From an uncultured Vogesella sp. (GTDB lineage Bacteria > Pseudomonadota > Gammaproteobacteria > Burkholderiales > Chromobacteriaceae), in NCBI GenBank assembly GCA_946479405.1, contig CAMLGD010000117.1:1-10052 (forward strand): DNA of 10,052 nucleotides. The letters are read 5' to 3'. Both the position numbers and the translations under genes were made by a program. The notes under the pieces are model-generated. The model was not told the origin of the DNA. It made no database searches and saw nothing but the letters and a program-made list of their open reading frames with translations. This document shows, in pieces, positions 1 to 6,887 of this stretch. Every line of letters begins with the position of its first letter. Positions within the stretch are counted from its first letter, which is position 1.

Positions 1-1249
1 TGGTCTTGATACCGGTAATCGCCATTTCCGACAGCGCCACGCGCATGCGCGCCATGGCTTGCTCGCGAGTATCGCCGTAGGCGATCAGCTTGGCGATCAT
101 GGAATCATAGTGCGGCGGTACGGTGTAGCCCTGGTAAATGTGCGAATCGATGCGGATGCCCGGGCCGCCGGCCGGGTGGTAGCTTTCGATCTTGCCCGGC
201 GACGGAATGAAGTTGAACGGGTCTTCCGCGTTGATACGACATTCCATGGCATGGCCACGGAAGTGGATGTCTTTCTGCTTGAAACGCAGCGGCAGGCCGG
301 CCGCGATGCGGATCTGTTCCTGCACGATATCGATGCCGGTGATCAGCTCGGTGACCGGGTGCTCCACCTGTACGCGGGTGTTCATCTCGATAAAGTAGAA
401 CTCGCCGTTTTCATACAGGAATTCGAAGGTGCCGGCGCCGCGGTAGCCGATGCGGCGGCAGGCGTCGGCGCAGGCCTCGCCGATGCGCTTGCGCTGTTCG
501 GCGGTGATGCCCGGTGCCGGTGCTTCTTCAATGATCTTCTGGTGGCGGCGCTGCATCGAGCAATCGCGCTCGCCCAGATACACGGCATTGCCGTGCTCGT
601 CGGACAGCACCTGGATTTCGATGTGGCGCGGTTGCTCCAGGAACTTTTCCATGTACACGGTGGGGTTACCAAATGCGGCACCGGCTTCGGTACGGGTCAT
701 GTTCACCGAGCTGATCAGCGCGGCTTCGGTATGCACCACGCGCATGCCGCGACCGCCACCGCCACCGGCGGCCTTGATGATTACCGGCAAGCCGATCTTG
801 CGCGCAATCTTGGTGATTTCAGCCGGATCGTCCGGCAGAGCGCCAGCCACGCCGGGTACGGTCGGTACGCCGGCTTCGATCATCGCCTGCTTGGCAGATA
901 CCTTGTCGCCCATCATGCGGATGGTTTCCGGGCGCGGGCCGATGAATACGAAACCGGATTGTTCCACGCGTTCGGCAAAGTCGGCGTTTTCCGACAGGAA
1001 GCCGTAGCCCGGGTGGATGGCCTGGGCGTCGGTCACTTCGGCGGCGGCGATCAGTGCCGGCACATTCAGGTAGCTCTGGCTGGACGGCGCCGGGCCAATG
1101 CACACCGATTCGTCGGCCAGCTTCACGTACTTGGCTTCGCGGTCGGCTTCGGAATGCACCACCACGGTCTTGATGCCCATTTCGCGGCAGGCGCGCTGGA
1201 TGCGCAGCGCAATCTCGCCACGGTTGGCGATGAGGATTTTTTCAAACAT
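1..1249 (-). CDS. accC: Biotin carboxylase subunit of acetyl-CoA carboxylase (3' end cut by window edge)
   Basis: AccC carries out the ATP-dependent carboxylation of biotin on AccB, the first half-reaction of acetyl-CoA carboxylase, which commits acetyl-CoA to fatty acid synthesis in the cytoplasm. The reading frame starts [20 protein letters not shown] and stays open for 416 codons to the left edge, so roughly the last 30-35 residues of a protein of about 450 are missing. Visible parts are the N-terminal biotin-carboxylase domain (about 1-110), the ATP-grasp domain with glycine-rich loop [11 protein letters not shown] (160-170), and the catalytic stretch [10 protein letters not shown] (288-297). 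K116, K159, H209, E288, N290, R292 and R338 fall at the same numbers as in the E. coli enzyme. A clear ribosome site (AGGAG) precedes the ATG. It lies downstream of accB, 148 bases away, with a hairpin in the gap. Identification is secure. Confidence 0.97.
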   Translation of the reverse strand, partial: MFEKILIANRGEIALRIQRACREMGIKTVVVHSEADREAKYVKLADESVCIGPAPSSQSYLNVPALIAAAEVTDAQAIHPGYGFLSENADFAERVEQSGFVFIGPRPETIRMMGDKVSAKQAMIEAGVPTVPGVAGALPDDPAEITKIARKIGLPVIIKAAGGGGGRGMRVVHTEAALISSVNMTRTEAGAAFGNPTVYMEKFLEQPRHIEIQVLSDEHGNAVYLGERDCSMQRRHQKIIEEAPAPGITAEQRKRIGEACADACRRIGYRGAGTFEFLYENGEFYFIEMNTRVQVEHPVTELITGIDIVQEQIRIAAGLPLRFKQKDIHFRGHAMECRINAEDPFNFIPSPGKIESYHPAGGPGIRIDSHIYQGYTVPPHYDSMIAKLIAYGDTREQAMARMRVALSEMAITGIKT

Positions 1250-1350
1250 GATCGTATCTCCTGGCAAGACTTGCTCCACTGGCGTGGCCAATGTGGTAGC
1301 GCTCTTGCCCGGGCTGTTCTGCCAGCCCTAACAACACGTCAAAAACGGAA

Positions 1351-1370
1351 AGGGCACTCTGTCGTGCCCT
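1351..1370 (-). terminator. Hairpin in the accB-accC gap, possible attenuator or processing site
   Basis: Read on the minus strand, AGGGCAC and GTGCCCT form a perfect 7-bp stem with a 6-base loop. It starts 27 bases after the accB stop codon. The stem is followed by TTTCCGTTTTT, an interrupted T-tract. This resembles a weak intrinsic terminator placed inside the operon. I infer it could lower accC relative to accB transcript or protect the accB 3' end; a full stop is unlikely because accC has no obvious promoter of its own in the remaining gap. Confidence 0.5.
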
Positions 1371-1397
1371 ATCGTCAGCATTCTGCAGCTTGGTCGC

Positions 1398-1859
1398 TTA
1401 CTCGATGATGAACAGCGGTTCGCCGTATTCCACCGGCTGGCCATCGTCGACCAGGATGGCTTTCACCACGCCAGCGCGTTCGGCTTCGATTTCGTTCATC
1501 AGCTTCATCGCTTCGATGATGCACAGGGTATCGCCCACGTTGACGGACTGGCCCACTTTCACGAATGCCTCGGCATCCGGGCTCGGCTTGCTGTAGAAGG
1601 TACCCACCATCGGCGATTTCTGCGCCTTGCTCATGTCGGCAGCCGGTGCGGCTTCGGCAACCGGGGCGGCAGCGGCGGCAACCGGGGCGGCAGCCATGTG
1701 CGGTGCTACCTGGTAGTGCATCGGCTGGGCCATGGCCACAGCGTGATTGGCGGAGACACGGGTGATGCGAACTTTTTCTTCGCCTTCGGTCACTTCGAGC
1801 TCAGCAATGCCGGATTCCTCGACGAGATCGATCAGCTTTTTCAGTTTGCGCAGGTCCAT
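1398..1859 (-). CDS. accB: Biotin carboxyl carrier protein of acetyl-CoA carboxylase
   Basis: AccB (BCCP) carries the covalently bound biotin that shuttles CO2 from biotin carboxylase (AccC) to the carboxyltransferase (AccA/AccD). The protein is 153 residues, close to the 156 of E. coli. It has the N-terminal [20 protein letters not shown] helix region (1-20), an Ala/Pro-rich flexible linker (about 55-75), and a C-terminal biotinyl domain (about 79-153) with [11 protein letters not shown], where K119 is the biotinylated lysine. The start is supported by the family N-terminus and a GAAGGA ribosome site four to five bases upstream of the ATG. It follows aroQ by 27 bases on the same strand and precedes accC, the usual proteobacterial order. 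No separate promoter was visible in the short aroQ-accB gap, so cotranscription with aroQ is likely. Confidence 0.97.
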   Translation of the reverse strand: MDLRKLKKLIDLVEESGIAELEVTEGEEKVRITRVSANHAVAMAQPMHYQVAPHMAAAPVAAAAAPVAEAAPAADMSKAQKSPMVGTFYSKPSPDAEAFVKVGQSVNVGDTLCIIEAMKLMNEIEAERAGVVKAILVDDGQPVEYGEPLFIIE

Positions 1860-1886
1860 GGTTTTCCTTCGGTAATTATTCGGGTG

Positions 1887-2336
1887 TTATGCCGGCGTGG
1901 CCAGACGCTTCATCGCGTGGGCCAGGGCCAGCTCGTAGCCATGAGCGCCCAGACCGCAAATAACGCCGACCGCCAGATCGGAAAAATACGAATGCTGGCG
2001 GAAGGGTTCGCGGGCGTGGACGTTGGACAGGTGGACTTCGATAAACGGCACCTTGACACCGGCGATGGCGTCGCGCACGGCGACACTGGTGTGGGTAAAG
2101 GCTGCCGGATTGATGATGATCATCGCCGTCCCGTCGGTCAGGCAGGCATGGATGCGGTCGATCAGGACATGCTCGGCATTGCTTTGCAAAACGTCCAGTT
2201 CGAAACCTGCAGCCAGCGCCTGTTCACGCAGGCGGTTATTGATGTCATCCAGGGTGTCCCGGCCGTAGTGCTGTGGCTCACGCAGTCCGAGAAGATTCAG
2301 ATTGGGGCCGTGCAGCACGAGGATTTTTCGGGTCAA
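1887..2336 (-). CDS. aroQ: 3-dehydroquinate dehydratase, type II
   Basis: Type II dehydroquinase converts 3-dehydroquinate to 3-dehydroshikimate, the third step of the shikimate pathway (aromatic amino acids, folate and the quinone ring precursor chorismate). Starting at the TTG at 2336, the protein is 149 residues, the normal family length, and begins (M)[17 protein letters not shown]19 and catalytic Y24 (REPQHYG), the substrate-binding NPAAFTHTS stretch (76-84), H102 in [14 protein letters not shown] and R113 are all present. The TTG is chosen because it leaves the family N-terminus at the right place and has AGGGA eight bases upstream. A further upstream in-frame TTG at 2378 would add 14 residues with no ribosome site. 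No in-frame ATG or GTG is available near the family start. It heads the aroQ-accB-accC operon, an arrangement also known in Pseudomonas. Confidence 0.93.
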   Translation of the reverse strand: MTRKILVLHGPNLNLLGLREPQHYGRDTLDDINNRLREQALAAGFELDVLQSNAEHVLIDRIHACLTDGTAMIIINPAAFTHTSVAVRDAIAGVKVPFIEVHLSNVHAREPFRQHSYFSDLAVGVICGLGAHGYELALAHAMKRLATPA

Positions 2337-2372
2337 GGTGTCAGTCCCTGTTTTGATATGGCCGCGAGTTTG

Positions 2373-2406
2373 CCGCAATTGTCAGCACGATGTCCAGTAA
2401 TTGCGG
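2373..2406. promoter_or_regulatory. Inverted repeat CCGCAATT-N18-AATTGCGG upstream of aroQ
   Basis: Two perfect 8-base half-sites (2373-2380 and 2399-2406) are separated by 18 bases, giving 26 bases from centre to centre. They lie 37-70 bases upstream of the chosen aroQ start, where the promoter of the aroQ-acc operon should be. This could be an operator bound by a protein on two half-sites, or simply a hairpin in the leader RNA. I could not place a convincing -35/-10 pair for aroQ in the region, so the regulatory reading is inference. Confidence 0.35.
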
Positions 2407-2440
2407 TAATTCAAACGGGTGTTTGCTGGTGTGGGCTGTT

Positions 2441-2466
2441 GGTAAAATGCCGCGGTTTGGAGTGAA
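2441..2466 (+). promoter_or_regulatory. Possible second promoter-like box (GGTAAAAT) upstream of queA
   Basis: The stretch beginning GGTAAAATGCCGCGGTTT matches the queA promoter box GGTATAATCCGCCGGTTT at 14 of 18 positions and lies exactly 140 bases upstream of it. TAAAAT (2443-2448) is a fair -10 element, but I see no good -35 at the usual distance. It could be a tandem queA promoter or the start of a short untranslated RNA. No convincing gene lies between the two boxes. Confidence 0.3.
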
Positions 2467-2557
2467 AGCACTAGCGCAAGTGGCGCATTGTAACGGCCTT
2501 GTCGCAAGACTGTGCCTGTCTGTTAGGACTGGCTTGATCTGGGGCAAGACGCGCTTG

Positions 2558-2588
2558 TTGTCGCGGTGCGGCAGGCAAAAGGTATAAT
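2558..2588 (+). promoter_or_regulatory. Sigma-70-type promoter for the queA run
   Basis: A perfect TATAAT -10 element lies at 2583-2588. The best -35 candidate is TTGTCG (2558-2563) with a rather long 19-base spacer. Transcription would start near 2595, leaving only about 20 bases before the preferred queA ATG at 2616 and about 9 bases before the alternative ATG at 2604. This is the main promoter I can see for queA, the DUF971 gene, ubiE and the M15 peptidase gene. Confidence 0.6.
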
Positions 2589-2615
2589 CCGCCGGTTTAG
2601 TAGATGAAGCCCGCC

Positions 2616-3641
2616 ATGCACGTTTCCGACTTCGATTACCACTTGCCAGAACACCTGATCGCCCAGCATCCGCCGGCCGAGCGCGGCAGCAGCCGCCTGC
2701 TGCTGGTAAATGGCGACACATTGCAGGACAGCCGTTTTACCGAGTTTGCCAGCCATTTGCAGGCCGGCGACGTAATGGTGTTCAACGATACCCGCGTGAT
2801 CAAGGCGCGTCTGTTCGGAGAAAAGGACAGCGGCGGCAAGATCGAGGCGCTGGTGGAGCGCGTGCTGAACGAGCACGAGGTGCTGGCGCATGTGCGCGCC
2901 AGCAAGTCGCCCAAGCCGGGTACGCGCCTGATTTTTGCCGGCCGCTGGCCGGCGGAGATGGTGGCGCGCAGCGGCGAGCTGTTCCACCTCAAGTTTCTGG
3001 ATGCGGCCAACGTGTTCGACATCCTGGACCAATCCGGCAAGTTGCCGCTGCCGCCGTATATCGAGCGTGATACCGATGCCGATGACGACGAGCGCTACCA
3101 GACGGTGTATGCCCGCGAAAAGGGTGCGGTAGCCGCGCCGACCGCCGGGCTGCACTTTACCGACGCCATGCTGCAGACACTGCGCGACAAGGGGGTGCAG
3201 CTGTGCAATGTCACCCTGCATGTCGGTGCCGGCACCTTCCAGCCGGTGCGGGTCGACAACATCGCCGAGCACAAGATGCACAGCGAGATCTACGATGTGC
3301 CGCCGGCGACAGTGGCGGCCATCAACGCTGCACATAAGGTTGGCCGCAAGGTACTGGCGGTGGGCACCACCAGCATGCGCGCGCTGGAATCTGCCGCCCG
3401 CGGCGGCGAATTGCGCGCCGGGCGAGGCGAAACCGACATCTTCATTACGCCCGGCTACCGTTTCCAGGTGGTGGACATGCTGCTGACCAACTTCCACCTG
3501 CCCAAGTCCACGCTGCTGATGCTGGTGTCGGCGTTTGCTGGCTACCAGGAAATGCGTGCCGCCTATGCGCACGCGGTGGTGCAGGAGTACAAGTTCTTCA
3601 GCTATGGCGATGCCATGCTGCTTACCCGCAAGGAACCATGA
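2616..3641 (+). CDS. queA: S-adenosylmethionine:tRNA ribosyltransferase-isomerase
   Basis: QueA transfers and isomerises the ribosyl part of S-adenosylmethionine onto preQ1-modified tRNA to give epoxyqueuosine, the penultimate queuosine step, in the cytoplasm. From the ATG at 2616 the protein is 341 residues and starts [20 protein letters not shown], matching the E. coli start MRVTDF. Family landmarks include [14 protein letters not shown] (55-68), AAPTAGLHF (173-181), [12 protein letters not shown] (200-211), the MHSE stretch (221-224), [10 protein letters not shown] (249-258) and [20 protein letters not shown] (291-310). An in-frame ATG at 2604 would add four residues (MKPA) and has no better ribosome site, so the start is uncertain by 12 bases. 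The stop overlaps the next start (ATGA), implying translational coupling. The common partner tgt is not adjacent here. Confidence 0.97.
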   Translation: MHVSDFDYHLPEHLIAQHPPAERGSSRLLLVNGDTLQDSRFTEFASHLQAGDVMVFNDTRVIKARLFGEKDSGGKIEALVERVLNEHEVLAHVRASKSPKPGTRLIFAGRWPAEMVARSGELFHLKFLDAANVFDILDQSGKLPLPPYIERDTDADDDERYQTVYAREKGAVAAPTAGLHFTDAMLQTLRDKGVQLCNVTLHVGAGTFQPVRVDNIAEHKMHSEIYDVPPATVAAINAAHKVGRKVLAVGTTSMRALESAARGGELRAGRGETDIFITPGYRFQVVDMLLTNFHLPKSTLLMLVSAFAGYQEMRAAYAHAVVQEYKFFSYGDAMLLTRKEP

Positions 3642-4012
3642 TGAGCGGATTGACTCACGACAGTGCCAGCCCGCTGGAAATCAAGCTGCATGCGCTATCG
3701 CAGCAGCTGGAAATCAGCTACGACGACGGCGCCAGTTTCAGCCTGGCGGCGGAATACCTGCGGGTGTACTCGCCGTCGGCCGAGGTGCGCGGCCACGGCG
3801 TGGGCAACGAGGTGCTGCAGGTCGGCAAGAAACACGTGGCCATCACCGCGCTGGAGCCGGTGGGTCACTACGCGCTGAAGATCGTGTTCAGCGATGGTCA
3901 CGACAGCGGCCTGTACAGCTGGGCTTATCTATACGAGCTGGGCGTGAAGCACGACCAGTACTGGCAGGATTATCTGAATCGCCTCGCCGCCGCTGGCGCG
4001 AGCAGGGAGTAG
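3638..4012 (+). CDS. DUF971 (gamma-butyrobetaine hydroxylase-like N-terminal domain) protein
   Basis: A 124-residue protein consisting of a single DUF971 domain. This fold is also found at the N-terminus of gamma-butyrobetaine hydroxylases and in some Fe-S/Mrp-type proteins. Family-like stretches are [20 protein letters not shown] (24-43), [11 protein letters not shown] (44-54) and the C-terminal [17 protein letters not shown] (86-102), where the G-Y-W-x-YLY pattern is typical. It has no signal peptide and no membrane segment, so it should be cytoplasmic. The biochemical role of stand-alone members is unknown to me. The first ATG overlaps the queA stop (ATGA); a second ATG at 3641 has better spacing from AAGGA, so the true protein may start one residue later. 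It ends two bases before ubiE, so the three genes are surely cotranscribed. Confidence 0.9.
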   Translation: MMSGLTHDSASPLEIKLHALSQQLEISYDDGASFSLAAEYLRVYSPSAEVRGHGVGNEVLQVGKKHVAITALEPVGHYALKIVFSDGHDSGLYSWAYLYELGVKHDQYWQDYLNRLAAAGASRE

Positions 4013-4014
4013 AC

Positions 4015-4746
4015 ATGAGCAAGACGCACTTTGGCTTCAAGTCGGTAGAAGAAACCGAAAAAGCCGGCAAGGTGGCCGAGGTATTCCACTCGGTGGCACA
4101 GAAGTACGACGTGATGAACGACCTGATGTCCGGTGGCCTGCACCGGGTGTGGAAGCACTTCACCCTGAACACCGCCGGCGTCAAGCCGGGCGACAAGGTG
4201 CTGGACATCGCCGGCGGTACCGGCGACCTGTCGCGCGGCTGGTACCAGCGCGTCGGCAAGACCGGCGAGGTGTGGCTGACCGACATCAACAGCTCGATGC
4301 TGACGGTCGGGCGCGACCGCCTGCTCGACGAGGGCATCGTGCTGCCGGTGTCATTGGCCGACGGCGAGAAGCTGCCGTTCCCGGACAACTACTTCAACCT
4401 GGTGTCGGTGGCCTTCGGCCTGCGCAACATGACGCACAAGGACGCGGCGCTGAAGGAGATGTGTCGCGTGCTGAAGCCGGGCGGCAAGCTGTTCGTGCTG
4501 GAATTCTCCAAGGTGTGGAAGCCGCTGTCGCCGTTCTACGATTTCTACTCGTTCAAGGCGCTGCCGGTGATGGGCAAGCTGGTGGCCGGCGATGCCGACA
4601 GCTATCAGTACCTGGCCGAATCCATCCGCATGCACCCGGATCAGGAAACGCTGAAACAGATGATGCTGGAGGCCGGCTTCGGTCGCGTCGACTACCACAA
4701 CATGACCGGCGGCGTGGTGGCGCTGCACAAGGGCGTCAAGTTCTGA
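4015..4746 (+). CDS. ubiE: Ubiquinone/menaquinone biosynthesis C-methyltransferase
   Basis: UbiE uses S-adenosylmethionine to methylate the quinone ring carbon in ubiquinone synthesis, and demethylmenaquinone where menaquinone is made. The protein is 243 residues (E. coli 251). It carries the family signature [17 protein letters not shown] (31-47), SAM motif [10 protein letters not shown] (64-72), the acidic residue after strand 2 (D90), GLRNM (135-139) and the motif III region [16 protein letters not shown] (151-166). The start is two bases after the DUF971 stop, with GGGAG as ribosome site. Its TGA overlaps the next ATG (TGATG-type overlap). ubiE is often followed directly by ubiJ and ubiB; here two envelope genes come between. 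No menaquinone gene is visible, so which quinone it serves cannot be settled from this window. Confidence 0.97.
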   Translation: MSKTHFGFKSVEETEKAGKVAEVFHSVAQKYDVMNDLMSGGLHRVWKHFTLNTAGVKPGDKVLDIAGGTGDLSRGWYQRVGKTGEVWLTDINSSMLTVGRDRLLDEGIVLPVSLADGEKLPFPDNYFNLVSVAFGLRNMTHKDAALKEMCRVLKPGGKLFVLEFSKVWKPLSPFYDFYSFKALPVMGKLVAGDADSYQYLAESIRMHPDQETLKQMMLEAGFGRVDYHNMTGGVVALHKGVKF

Positions 4747-5264
4747 TGGATGCGGCACTGGCACAGCGGCTGGCCACGCTGGGTATCGACCCGGCCACGT
4801 TGGCCGCACGTGGCCTGGTGCTGCACGCCGAACCCGCCGCGCTGGTGGTGGCTGATCGCAATAATGATGGCCGCGAGTTCGAACTGATTGCGCCGGCCGC
4901 TGTCGCATGGCAGCAGCTGCGCGCTGCGGCGATCGCCGATGGCATCGAGCTGTTTCTGGTGTCGGCGTTTCGCAGCATCGCCCGTCAGCATGAAATCGTC
5001 GCCGCCAAACTGGCGCGCGGCCAACGTCTGGAAGACATTTTGCGGGTCAGCGCCGCCCCCGGCTACAGCGAGCATCACACCGGCCGTGCCATCGACATCG
5101 GCACGCCGGGCTCGCCAGTGCTGGAGCAGGTGTTTGACACCACGCCGGCCTATGCCTGGTTGTGCATACACGCCGCCCGTTTCGGCTATACCCTGAGTTA
5201 TCCACCCGGCAATGCCGATGGTTACCTGTATGAGCCGTGGCACTGGTGCTGGCACGCGTGCTGA
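4746..5264 (+). CDS. VanY-like M15 family D-alanyl-D-alanine (or L,D) carboxypeptidase
   Basis: A 172-residue protein with the zinc peptidase signature of the M15B/VanY family, which trims the terminal D-alanine from peptidoglycan peptides. SEHHTGRAID (108-117) supplies the zinc ligands H110 and D117, and YEPWHW (162-167) supplies the likely catalytic E163 and third zinc ligand H166. SAFRS (73-77) is the conserved substrate-side motif. All key residues are present, so it should be active. The N-terminus ([20 protein letters not shown]) has no signal peptide or membrane anchor, unlike VanY or LdcB-type exported enzymes. Thus it may act on cytoplasmic peptides (recycling) or be exported in an unknown way. 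The ATG overlaps the ubiE stop, and only a poorly spaced AAGGG precedes it, so translation is probably coupled. Exact substrate is not predictable. Confidence 0.88.
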   Translation: MDAALAQRLATLGIDPATLAARGLVLHAEPAALVVADRNNDGREFELIAPAAVAWQQLRAAAIADGIELFLVSAFRSIARQHEIVAAKLARGQRLEDILRVSAAPGYSEHHTGRAIDIGTPGSPVLEQVFDTTPAYAWLCIHAARFGYTLSYPPGNADGYLYEPWHWCWHAC

Positions 5265-5291
5265 CCCGTTCACCCCCCAAGGAGCAATAAT

Positions 5292-5963
5292 ATGAACAAG
5301 CGTCTTTCCACTACCACCCTGGTAACCCTGGTTTCTGCCGCCCTGCTGGCTGGCGGTTGCGCCAACATGGACCAGTACAACAATAGCCAGACCGGCGCCG
5401 TGATCGGTGCGGTGGGCGGGGCGGTGCTGGGCGCGGCCGTGTCCAGCAAGAAAGATCGCACCAAGGGCGCTGTCATCGGCGCGGTAGGTGGTGGCCTGGC
5501 CGGCTATGCCGTGGGTACCTATATGGATAACCAGGCTAAGGATTTCGAAAAGCAGCTGGCCCCGCAGATCAAGTCTGGCGCCATCGAGCTGCAACGCAAT
5601 GCCGACAAGAGCCTGACCGTGGTGATGACCTCTGCCACCGCGTTTGACAGCAACTCTTCGGCGCTGAAATCCGGCTTCCTGCCGACGCTGGACACCATCT
5701 CCGGCATCGTGCGCAAGTACGGCAAGACCACGCTGGATATCGAAGGCCACACCGATGCGTCTGGTAATGACCGTATCAACCAGCCGCTGTCCGAACAACG
5801 TGCGGCCGCGGTTGAGCAATACCTGCAGTCGCGTGGTGTACAGCAGGAGCGCATGCAGGCAATTGGCTATGGTTCCAGCCGCCCGCGTGCCGACAACAAG
5901 ACCGAGGCAGGCAAGCAGCTGAACCGTCGCGTGGAAGTCCACATCATCCCGGTGGTGCAGTAA
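5292..5963 (+). CDS. Outer-membrane lipoprotein with glycine-zipper and OmpA-like peptidoglycan-binding domain
   Basis: A 223-residue predicted lipoprotein. A type II signal peptide (1-22) ends in the lipobox LAGGC, with C23 as the lipidated residue. The next residues (A, N) give no inner-membrane retention signal, so the outer membrane is expected. Residues about 34-78 form a glycine zipper (repeated GAVIGAVGG, 35-43 and 59-67). The C-terminal OmpA domain (about 108-222) contains the peptidoglycan-binding core IEGHTDASGNDRINQPLSEQ (150-169) with D155 and R170. The layout resembles the YiaD/OmpA-family lipoproteins rather than Pal, since no tol genes are near. A strong AAGGAG lies seven bases upstream of the ATG. 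The 27-base gap after the M15 peptidase gene suggests cotranscription. I infer a role in anchoring the outer membrane to the wall. Confidence 0.93.
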   Translation: MNKRLSTTTLVTLVSAALLAGGCANMDQYNNSQTGAVIGAVGGAVLGAAVSSKKDRTKGAVIGAVGGGLAGYAVGTYMDNQAKDFEKQLAPQIKSGAIELQRNADKSLTVVMTSATAFDSNSSALKSGFLPTLDTISGIVRKYGKTTLDIEGHTDASGNDRINQPLSEQRAAAVEQYLQSRGVQQERMQAIGYGSSRPRADNKTEAGKQLNRRVEVHIIPVVQ

Positions 5964-6150
5964 TCCTGACGCCGGTTTGATCGATAGGGGGCCGGCATCG
6001 ACCACGGTCTGATGTTGGCCGCAGCGATTGCCGCCTTATCGAAGAAAATTGGCGGCCCGATTGCCCGGTCGCCGCCATTGCGGCGGCTGGGCCGGCTAGC
6101 TGCCATCGCGCTAGCATACTGTTGAGTCTGAGCGGACAAGGACACTGAGC
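5964..6150 (+). other. Intergenic region with three successive inverted repeats before ubiJ
   Basis: This 187-base gap holds no gene. It contains GCCGCC/GGCGGC (6030-6035 with 6051-6056, 15-base loop), a tighter GCCGCC/GGCGGC (6071-6076 with 6082-6087, 5-base loop) and GCTAGC repeated at 6095-6100 and 6110-6115, which can pair with a 9-base loop. None is followed by a T-tract, so none is a clear terminator on the plus strand. A weak -10-like CATACT (6115-6120) could drive ubiJ, but no good -35 precedes it. One copy of the 10-mer GTTGGCCGCA lies at 6014-6023. Confidence 0.5.
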
Positions 6151-6726
6151 ATGGGTTTGCGCATTGCTGCCTTTAATCACCTGTTGAACCAGCACCCGGA
6201 AGTGCGCGCCGACCTGGCGTTACATGCCGGACGTCGTATTGCCATCACCCTGCCGCCATTCGATCTGGCCGGGGTAGTGACCGATGAGGGCTGGCTGGCC
6301 GCCTGTGAAGGCGAGCCGGAAGCGCGGCTGCGGCTGAAGCACGGCGTGGCGCTGGCGCAGCTGTCTGGCCGCGAGCCTGCGTTGAGCGACATCGTGCTGG
6401 AAGGCGATACCGAGCTGGCCACCGAGGTTGGCCGCATCGTGCGCCGCCTGCAGTGGGATGCCACCGAAGACCTGTCGCGGGTAGTGGGCGACGTGGCAGC
6501 CCATCGCGTGCAAGGCTTTGTGCGTGGCCTGTTCGGCATCAAGGGAGAGATCGGCGGCCGGCTGCTGGAAAACTGGATCGAACACTTGCGCGAGGAAGTA
6601 CCGCTACTGGCCAGGAAGCCGGATGTAGCCGCCTTTGTCTCGGCGGTGGATACCCTGCGCGAGGATGCCGACCGCCTCGACAAGCGGTTGGCGTTACTGG
6701 AGCAGCGACGGCAGGCCGCCGACTGA
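6151..6726 (+). CDS. ubiJ: Ubiquinone biosynthesis accessory factor UbiJ (SCP2 domain)
   Basis: UbiJ is a non-catalytic partner of the soluble ubiquinone-making complex; its SCP2 fold is thought to bind the hydrophobic quinone intermediates. The protein is 191 residues (E. coli about 200). The N-terminal SCP2-like domain spans about 8-105. The conserved-looking block [19 protein letters not shown] (102-120) follows, and the C-terminus (about 158-189) is a heptad-like, charged helix that probably forms a coiled coil ([20 protein letters not shown]). The start is supported by AAGGA eight bases upstream of the ATG. Identification rests on domain style plus position immediately before ubiB and in the same direction. 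An intrinsic terminator 22 bases after its stop separates it from ubiB. Confidence 0.9.
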   Translation: MGLRIAAFNHLLNQHPEVRADLALHAGRRIAITLPPFDLAGVVTDEGWLAACEGEPEARLRLKHGVALAQLSGREPALSDIVLEGDTELATEVGRIVRRLQWDATEDLSRVVGDVAAHRVQGFVRGLFGIKGEIGGRLLENWIEHLREEVPLLARKPDVAAFVSAVDTLREDADRLDKRLALLEQRRQAAD

Positions 6727-6747
6727 ACCACCCCGTAACGCAGAGAC

Positions 6748-6772
6748 AGCCGGCGCTAGCGCCGGCTTTTTT
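6748..6772 (+). terminator. Rho-independent terminator after ubiJ
   Basis: A perfect 20-base palindrome (6748-6767) gives an 8-bp GC-rich stem, AGCCGGCG paired with CGCCGGCT, closed by a CTAG loop. It runs directly into TTTTTT (6767-6772). This is a textbook intrinsic terminator on the plus strand, so most ubiJ transcripts should end here and ubiB must have its own promoter. Confidence 0.93.
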
Positions 6773-6793
6773 GTTGCCACCCGGATTGCGGCA

Positions 6794-6823
6794 TTGCAAA
6801 GCCGGCCCCGCCGCGACTATGCT
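6794..6823 (+). promoter_or_regulatory. Sigma-70-type promoter for ubiB
   Basis: TTGCAA (6794-6799) and TATGCT (6818-6823) match -35 and -10 elements with an 18-base spacer. They lie just after the ubiJ terminator, where a ubiB promoter is required. Transcription would begin near 6830, giving a leader of about 58 bases. A small hairpin CGCGC-TTT-GCGCG (6825-6837) overlaps the predicted start of transcription. Confidence 0.55.
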
Positions 6824-6887
6824 TCGCGCTTTGCGCGGCATGCCGACTGGCGTGCTGCGGCCAACCTTTCTCCCGACTGAATTCATC

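Noticed and set aside
59..1408. Long plus-strand open frame opposite accC
   Set aside because: It mirrors accC in GC-rich DNA, has no family-like motifs and no plausible start; accC is unmistakable on the other strand.
2390..2587. Small open frame of 65 codons in the aroQ-queA gap
   Set aside because: No ribosome site with sensible spacing, no recognisable motif, and its stop codon is inside the queA -10 box.
4149..4745. Upstream extension of the M15 peptidase frame inside ubiE
   Set aside because: The extension translates to Arg/Gly-rich shadow sequence of ubiE; the ATG overlapping the ubiE stop fits the domain start.
4692..6005. Minus-strand open frame of 437 codons opposite ubiE, the M15 peptidase and the lipoprotein genes
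   Set aside because: It spans several well-supported genes and their gaps, with low-complexity shadow-type protein sequence; a by-product of high GC.
6453..6887. Long N-terminal extension of ubiB into ubiJ
   Set aside because: The frame happens to be open, but it runs through the ubiJ gene and the intrinsic terminator, and the family N-terminus begins at 6888.
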